From contig JAFZRK010000158.1 of assembly GCA_017619905.1 (NCBI GenBank), forward strand, positions 1 to 10,755: a stretch of 10,755 bases of DNA, given 5' to 3'. The translations under genes and the position numbers were made by a program. This document shows, piece after piece, positions 7,151-10,755 of this stretch. Below the pieces are notes generated by a model. It was not told where the DNA came from. It did no database searches and saw nothing but the letters and a program-made list of their open reading frames with translations. The number at the start of each line of letters is the position of its first letter. Positions within the stretch are counted from its first letter, which is position 1. This stretch comes from Bacillota bacterium (GTDB lineage Bacteria > Bacillota > Clostridia > Peptostreptococcales > Anaerovoracaceae).

Positions 7151-7180
7151 CGCAAATAACATACAGGAGCATCAACGATC

Positions 7181-8608
7181 ATGGGTGGATTTTTCGGAGC
7201 AGTTTCAAGCGGACGCAGCGTCCTGATGGACGTGTTCTTCGGCACCGACTACCACAGCCATCTGGGAACACAGAGCGCGGGGCTCACTTTCTGGGACAGC
7301 GAAAAGGGCTTTTCCAGAGAGCTGCACAACATCTCGAACACGCCGTTCAGGACCAAGTTCGAGAACGACCTCTACAAGTTCTCCGGCAGCTGCGGCATAG
7401 GCGTCATAAGCGACACGGATCCCCAGCCGCTGCTTATAAAGTCGCAGCTTGGAGCGTACGCCATAGCGACTATAGGAATAATCAACAACGCGGAGGAGCT
7501 GATAGAGGACGTCTTTAAGTCGGATCACAATCAGTTCCAGATGATGAGTTCCGGCGGCATAAACGTCACCGAGCTCGCAAGCGCCCTCATAAACCAGGCG
7601 ACTTCCTTTGCGGAAGGCATAAGGAACGCGCAGAAGCGCATAAAGGGCTCCATGAGCATCATCCTTATGACGGACAAGGGCGAGCTCATAGCGGCCCGCG
7701 ACCTCATGGGCAGGACCCCCGTGCACATAGGAAAGCGCGAGGACGGACACTGCGTGTCCTTCGAGTCCTTCGCCTACGAGAAGCTGGGCTACCACGACTG
7801 CAAGGAGCTGGGCCCCGGAGAGATAGTAAAGCTCACCGCGGACAGCGTGGAAGTGCTGCAGGAGCCCGGCAGGGACATGAAGATCTGCGCCTTCCTGTGG
7901 AGCTACTACGGCTATCCCAACTCCGACTACGAGGGCGTGAACGTTGAACTCATGCGCTACCACAACGGCGAGAGCATGGCCCAGACGGAGATAGACCGCG
8001 GAACGCTTCCGGACGTGGACTACGTTGCGGGCGTTCCGGATTCCGGAATACCCCACGCCATTGGCTACTCCACCAGAAGCCGCAAGACCTTCGCAAGGCC
8101 TTTCGTTAAATACACGCCTACCTGGCCCAGGTCCTTCATGCCTAACGACCAGTCGGTGCGCAACCAGGTGGCCAAGATGAAGCAGCTGCCTGTGGACCGT
8201 CTCATACGAGGCAAGAAGCTGCTGTTCGTGGACGACTCCATAGTGCGCGGCACGCAGCTCCGCGAGACCGTTGATTTCCTCTACGAGTCCGGCGCCAAGG
8301 AAGTGCACATGCGCTCCGCCTGCCCGCCGATAATGTACGCGTGCAAGTACCTGAACTTCAGCCGCGGCAACTCCGACATGGACCTTCTGGCCAGAAAGAT
8401 CATAGCTGAGCTCGAGGGCGTGGAGGGACAGAAGCACATAGAAGAATACGCGGACGCGAACACCGAACGCGGTCAGTGTCTGCTTAAGACCATCTGCGAG
8501 AAGATGGGTTTTGATTCACTCGGTTACCAGACTCTGGACGGTCTGCTGGACGCCATAGGCCTCCCGCGCGAAAAGGTCTGCACCTACTGCTGGACAGGAA
8601 AGGAATAA
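7181..8608 (+). CDS. purF: PurF-like amidophosphoribosyltransferase with degenerate glutaminase domain
   Basis: 475-residue homologue of PurF, which makes phosphoribosylamine from PRPP and the amide nitrogen of glutamine. The C-terminal half is a full type I phosphoribosyltransferase: PRPP loop LFVDDSIVRGT (Val350-Thr358 core) and the flap KYTPTWPRSFMPNDQSVRNQ. Cys236, Cys388, Cys467 and Cys470 sit where Bacillus subtilis PurF places its [4Fe-4S] ligands. The N-terminal class II amidotransferase half aligns (DYHSHLGTQSAG for the HRGQDAAG region, GIGVISDTDPQPL, ATIGIINNAEEL), but it starts Met-Gly-Gly, not Met-Cys-Gly, so the catalytic N-terminal Cys is absent. The Arg of GHVRYPT and the Asn of HNG are also missing. 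The start is fixed by AGGAG at 7165-7169, with no upstream in-frame Cys start. It lies 30 bases after purE and 3 before purM. It may use free ammonia, a partner glutaminase, or be regulatory; operon position argues for a pathway role. Confidence 0.85.
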   Translation: MGGFFGAVSSGRSVLMDVFFGTDYHSHLGTQSAGLTFWDSEKGFSRELHNISNTPFRTKFENDLYKFSGSCGIGVISDTDPQPLLIKSQLGAYAIATIGIINNAEELIEDVFKSDHNQFQMMSSGGINVTELASALINQATSFAEGIRNAQKRIKGSMSIILMTDKGELIAARDLMGRTPVHIGKREDGHCVSFESFAYEKLGYHDCKELGPGEIVKLTADSVEVLQEPGRDMKICAFLWSYYGYPNSDYEGVNVELMRYHNGESMAQTEIDRGTLPDVDYVAGVPDSGIPHAIGYSTRSRKTFARPFVKYTPTWPRSFMPNDQSVRNQVAKMKQLPVDRLIRGKKLLFVDDSIVRGTQLRETVDFLYESGAKEVHMRSACPPIMYACKYLNFSRGNSDMDLLARKIIAELEGVEGQKHIEEYADANTERGQCLLKTICEKMGFDSLGYQTLDGLLDAIGLPREKVCTYCWTGKE

Positions 8609-8611
8609 GCT

Positions 8612-9649
8612 ATGAAAAGTCAGTCCGAATCCTACGCAAAGGCGGGCGTCGACATCGAGGCCGGCTACAAGGGCGTCAAACTGATGAAGCCCTACGTGGA
8701 GCGCACCAACATACCCGGCGTGGTCTCCGGAATAGGCGGCTTCGGCGGGCTGTTCGCCCCGGACATTAAGGGCATGGAGGAGCCGATACTGGTCTCCGGC
8801 ACCGACGGCGTGGGCACCAAGCAGCGCATAGCGCAGCTGATGGACAAGCACGACACCGTTGGCATAGACTGCGTGGCGATGTGCGTAAACGACATCATCT
8901 GCTGCGGCGCAAAGCCCCTGTTCTTCCTGGACTACATCGCGATAGGCAGGAACGTTCCGGAAAAGGTGGCGGAGCTGGTGAAGGGCGTGGCCGAGGGCTG
9001 CGTTCAGGCCGGGTGCGCGCTGATAGGCGGCGAGACCGCCGAGCATCCCGGAGTGATGGCTCCGGACGACTACGATCTTGCGGGCTTCTCCGTGGGCATC
9101 GTGGACAAGAAGGATCTCATAGACAACAGCCGCATGGCCGAGGGCGACGTGATAATGGCGCTGCCTTCCAGCGGCATTCATTCCAACGGCTATTCGCTGG
9201 TGCGCAAGGTCTTCGGCATCGAGAACGCGGACCTGGACGCTAAGCCGGCGGAACTGGGCGGACAGACTCTGGGCGAGGCCCTGCTTACCCCCACCAGAAT
9301 ATACGTTAAGCCCGTGATGGCGCTGCTGAAGGCGGCAGACGTGAAGGGCATAAGCCACATAACCGGCGGCGGCTTCTACGAGAACGTCCCCAGGTCCGTG
9401 CCCGATGGGCTCTGCGCGGAGATCGACAAGTCCGCGGTAAAGGTCCCGGCGGTGTTCGGACTGCTGCAGAAGCGCGGAAACATCCCCGAGCGCGACATGT
9501 TCAACACCTACAACATGGGCGTTGGCATGGCGGTGATCGTGGCGGCCGCGGACGCGGACAAGGCGCTGGAGGTCCTGAAGGCCAACGGCGAGGATGCGTA
9601 CGTGATCGGCAGCATAGTCCGCGGCGAAGACAAGATCGTCATTCGTTGA
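8612..9649 (+). CDS. purM: Phosphoribosylformylglycinamidine cyclo-ligase (AIR synthetase)
   Basis: 345-residue ATP-dependent cyclase that closes the imidazole ring, FGAM to AIR. Typical PurM features run in order: SYAKAGVDIEAG at the start, SGTDGVGTK (about 62-70), the CVNDI motif, GGETAEHPGVM (about 139-149), LPSSGIHSNGYSL (about 184-196), HITGGGFYENVPR (about 250-262) and TYNMGVGM near the C-terminus. Length matches the family. The ATG lies only 3 bases after the purF-like stop, and its ribosome site (AGGAAAGG, about 8596-8603) is inside the end of that gene, so the two are translationally coupled. After its stop there is an unusually long 202-base gap before purN. Confidence 0.97.
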   Translation: MKSQSESYAKAGVDIEAGYKGVKLMKPYVERTNIPGVVSGIGGFGGLFAPDIKGMEEPILVSGTDGVGTKQRIAQLMDKHDTVGIDCVAMCVNDIICCGAKPLFFLDYIAIGRNVPEKVAELVKGVAEGCVQAGCALIGGETAEHPGVMAPDDYDLAGFSVGIVDKKDLIDNSRMAEGDVIMALPSSGIHSNGYSLVRKVFGIENADLDAKPAELGGQTLGEALLTPTRIYVKPVMALLKAADVKGISHITGGGFYENVPRSVPDGLCAEIDKSAVKVPAVFGLLQKRGNIPERDMFNTYNMGVGMAVIVAAADADKALEVLKANGEDAYVIGSIVRGEDKIVIR

Positions 9650-9664
9650 TAGTTTCAGACATAA

Positions 9665-9834
9665 TTGTTCGTTAGTTACGGAGCGCATTCAGCGGCCGGG
9701 TGTTCAGCGGACGATCATGGAACCCGGTCCTTAGCGACTGGCAAGCCGTAAGGTGCAGACAGAGCTTAGTACCGCTGGGAGGGTCCCCTGTTAGCGGGAG
9801 CGTGTCCGCGAACAACGGGCGCAGAAGAGCGCTC
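9665..9834 (+). ncRNA. Candidate structured RNA element R1, between purM and purN
   Basis: The 202-base gap 9650-9851 has no credible ORF but is strongly self-complementary. A basal stem pairs 9681-9694 with 9820-9834 (GAGCGC/GCGCTC, TTC/GAA, GCG/CGC with small mismatches), then 9701-9712 with 9804-9814 (11 pairs, one bulged A). Inside, 9733-9739 pairs with 9768-9776 and is capped by GCAAGCCGTAAGGTGC (9741-9756), and 9772-9776/9793-9797 with GGG/CCC makes a 3' hairpin. CCGGG (9696-9700) and CCCGG (9723-9727) offer a competing or pseudoknot pairing. TTCAGCGG is repeated directly (9688 and 9703). No T run follows, so it is not a terminator; the purN ribosome site (AAGGA, 9840-9844) starts 6 bases after the stem. 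Similar motif and shape recur in the next gap. Riboswitch, other cis-RNA or mobile repeat are all possible. Confidence 0.55.
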
Positions 9835-9851
9835 AGAATAAGGAAAACAAT

Positions 9852-10466
9852 ATGGATAAAAAAGCAAGAATAGCCGTCCTGGTATCCGGCGGCGGCACCA
9901 ACCTTCAGGCGCTCATTGACGCCCAGAATTCCGGCATCATCACGAGCGGCGAGATCGTCCTGGTGGTCTCCAACAAGGCCGGCGCCTACGCGCTGGAAAG
10001 GGCCGCCAAGGCAGGCATCAAGAGCGTCACCATAACCAAGAAGGACTGCGGCGGACAGACCGCTTTCGAGACCATCCTGGCAAACACGCTGAAAGAAGAG
10101 CGTATAGACCTTATCGTTCTTGCGGGCTTCCTTTCGATACTCAGCAAGAACTTCACCAGGCGTTTCGAAAACAGGATAATAAACGTGCATCCGTCGCTGA
10201 TACCGAGCTTCTGCGGCGAGGGCTTCTACGGGCTGACGGTCCACGAAAGAGCGCTGGAGTACGGCGTCAAGGTGACCGGTGCCACGGTGCATTTCGTGAA
10301 CGAGATCCCCGACGGCGGAAAGATCATCCTTCAGAAGGCGGTCTACATAGAAGACGGCGACACCCCGGAAGTGCTGCAGAGGCGCGTGATGGAGCAGGCC
10401 GAGTGGATCATCCTTCCGCAGGCCGTGGAGATGGTCAGCAGGAATCTTGTCGAGACCGGGCTCTGA
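9852..10466 (+). CDS. purN: Phosphoribosylglycinamide formyltransferase
   Basis: 204-residue folate-dependent enzyme that formylates GAR to FGAR using 10-formyltetrahydrofolate. The N-terminus IAVLVSGGGTNLQALID (about 7-23) binds the phosphate of GAR. The catalytic triad is complete: Asn111 and His113 in INVHPSLIPSF, and Asp154 in NEIPDGGKIILQ. The segment GVKVTGATVHFVNE (about 137-150) is typical. Length is normal for bacterial PurN. The ATG follows AAGGA at 7 bases. It is in the purine operon but separated on both sides by long non-coding, self-complementary gaps, unlike the tight purE to purM spacing. Confidence 0.96.
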   Translation: MDKKARIAVLVSGGGTNLQALIDAQNSGIITSGEIVLVVSNKAGAYALERAAKAGIKSVTITKKDCGGQTAFETILANTLKEERIDLIVLAGFLSILSKNFTRRFENRIINVHPSLIPSFCGEGFYGLTVHERALEYGVKVTGATVHFVNEIPDGGKIILQKAVYIEDGDTPEVLQRRVMEQAEWIILPQAVEMVSRNLVETGL

Positions 10467-10489
10467 TCGGTCGTTATTATAGTTCAGGA

Positions 10490-10657
10490 TCGTCGGCTGC
10501 GGAGAATGTTTCGGAGCGCTCCGGAGCGGTAGAGGAGACTTTCCGCTAAGCACCTGCGTGCAAGGCCGTTAGGTACGAGCCGAGCACTGCAGGAACTCGG
10601 AAAGGGCTCAGCGTGAAGCCGCGAAGTGGGCTGAGGAAACATCTCCGCAGCCGACGA
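10490..10657 (+). ncRNA. Candidate structured RNA element R2, between purN and the IMP cyclohydrolase gene
   Basis: The 220-base gap 10467-10686 is bounded by a long inverted repeat: 10490-10512 pairs with 10636-10657 through 22 base pairs with one bulged A. Inside, AGCGG/CCGCT (10525-10529, 10543-10547) makes a 5' hairpin, CCTGCGTGC/GCAC-t-GCAGG (10553-10561, 10584-10593) makes a 9-pair helix capped by GCAAGGCCGTTAGGTAC (10560-10576), and CTCAGC/GCTGAG (10607-10612, 10630-10635) a 3' hairpin. A competing CCGAG/CTCGG pairing (10580-10584, 10596-10600) would break the central helix. No T run follows. The ribosome site AAGGAG is at 10674-10679. Architecture and central motif match the element before purN. 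I do not recognise an Rfam family; a miniature mobile element is the main alternative to a cis-regulatory RNA. Confidence 0.6.
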
Positions 10658-10686
10658 GCAGCACAAAATATATAAGGAGAGCAGAC

Positions 10687-10755
10687 ATGGATCTTATCAA
10701 ATTCTTAAAGGAGACCAGCTACCCCGGACGCGGCATCGTGGTCGGAAAAGACGTG
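10687..10755 (+). CDS. Probable IMP cyclohydrolase, PurO-like PF07826 family (3' end cut by window)
   Basis: Only 23 codons are visible, beginning MDLIKFLKET followed by SYPGRGIVVGKDV. The SYPGRGIV[VI]G opening is what I recall for stand-alone IMP cyclohydrolases of Clostridia (PF07826), which close FAICAR to IMP. It does not look like the start of bifunctional PurH (which begins near ALISVSDKTG). If right, the organism splits the last two steps of the pathway between two proteins, with AICAR formyltransferase probably encoded just downstream. The ATG follows AAGGAG (10674-10679) at 7 bases. The call rests on a very short segment and on its place in the purine operon. Confidence 0.65.
   Translation, partial: MDLIKFLKETSYPGRGIVVGKDV

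Noticed and set aside
7205..8437. Long minus-strand open frame opposite the purF-like gene (also others opposite purM, purN and the permease)
   Set aside because: These are shadows of GC-rich coding sequence: compositionally odd proteins (rich in His, Ala, Val, Arg) with no recognisable domains and no ribosome sites, while the + strand encodes clear families.
9650..9851. Classical ZTP (pfl) riboswitch before purN
   Set aside because: The gene context is right, but the conserved 3' CCGCCTGGGC and matching 5' GGGnCGTG of that class are not present; only a loose CCGCTGGG (9772-9779) is seen.
10643..10660. Intrinsic terminator formed by the R2 terminal stem
   Set aside because: The strong stem is followed by GAGCAGCACAAAA, not by a run of T, so it should not terminate + strand transcription.
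10467..10686. THF riboswitch before the last gene
   Set aside because: The gap lacks the characteristic GCGTTAAG and GGTGAATCATTGCATCCGC-type conserved segments, despite a similar outer GC-rich stem.
1..10755. CRISPR array, tRNA, rRNA, transposase or phage genes
   Set aside because: No regularly spaced repeats, no tRNA or rRNA signatures and no mobile-element proteins were seen anywhere in the window.

Overview
The window reads as a GC-rich member of the Firmicutes, most likely the class Clostridia. The evidence is an AgrC/AgrA-style GHKL kinase with a LytTR regulator, a TrpB2-type tryptophan synthase beta chain, a clostridial-type PurF homologue starting Met-Gly-Gly, a separate IMP cyclohydrolase instead of a fused PurH N-terminus, strong AGGAGG-like ribosome sites, and free use of ATA and AGG codons. 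I cannot name the genus.

Layout. (1) 1-869: C-terminal two thirds of a TrpB2 gene (+), ending at a hairpin (920-945) that can terminate both convergent transcripts. (2) 969-2995 (-): a two-component system, with the LytTR response regulator first and the membrane histidine kinase second, overlapping by 4 bases. (3) 2996-3178: a divergent control region holding the promoter of the two-component genes and a pair of near-identical 10-base direct repeats 21 bases apart, the spacing expected of a LytTR operator. (4) 3179-5622 (+): an MBL-fold hydrolase and a DASS/SLC13-type anion permease, then a strong terminator. Regions 2-4 look like one locally controlled sensing, uptake and processing module. 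(5) 5799-6479 (+): an AIM24/TIGR00266 protein with its own extended -10 promoter and a terminator.

(6) 6668 to the right edge (+): a de novo purine synthesis operon, purE, a purF-like gene, purM, purN, then the first codons of a probable PF07826-type IMP cyclohydrolase. These enzymes cover ring-building steps from PRPP to IMP; purD, purL, purC, purB and AICAR formyltransferase are not in view.

Two things in the purine operon stand out. The PurF homologue keeps its PRPP-binding loop and the four cysteines expected to hold an Fe-S cluster, but its N-terminal glutaminase half lacks the catalytic Cys and other pocket residues. And the two unusually long gaps in the operon (about 200 bases before purN and about 220 before the IMP cyclohydrolase) each hold a non-coding, highly self-complementary segment with a long basal stem. 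The two segments share a 16-17 base motif placed in the loop of an inner helix, so they look like two members of one structured RNA or mobile repeat family that I do not recognise.
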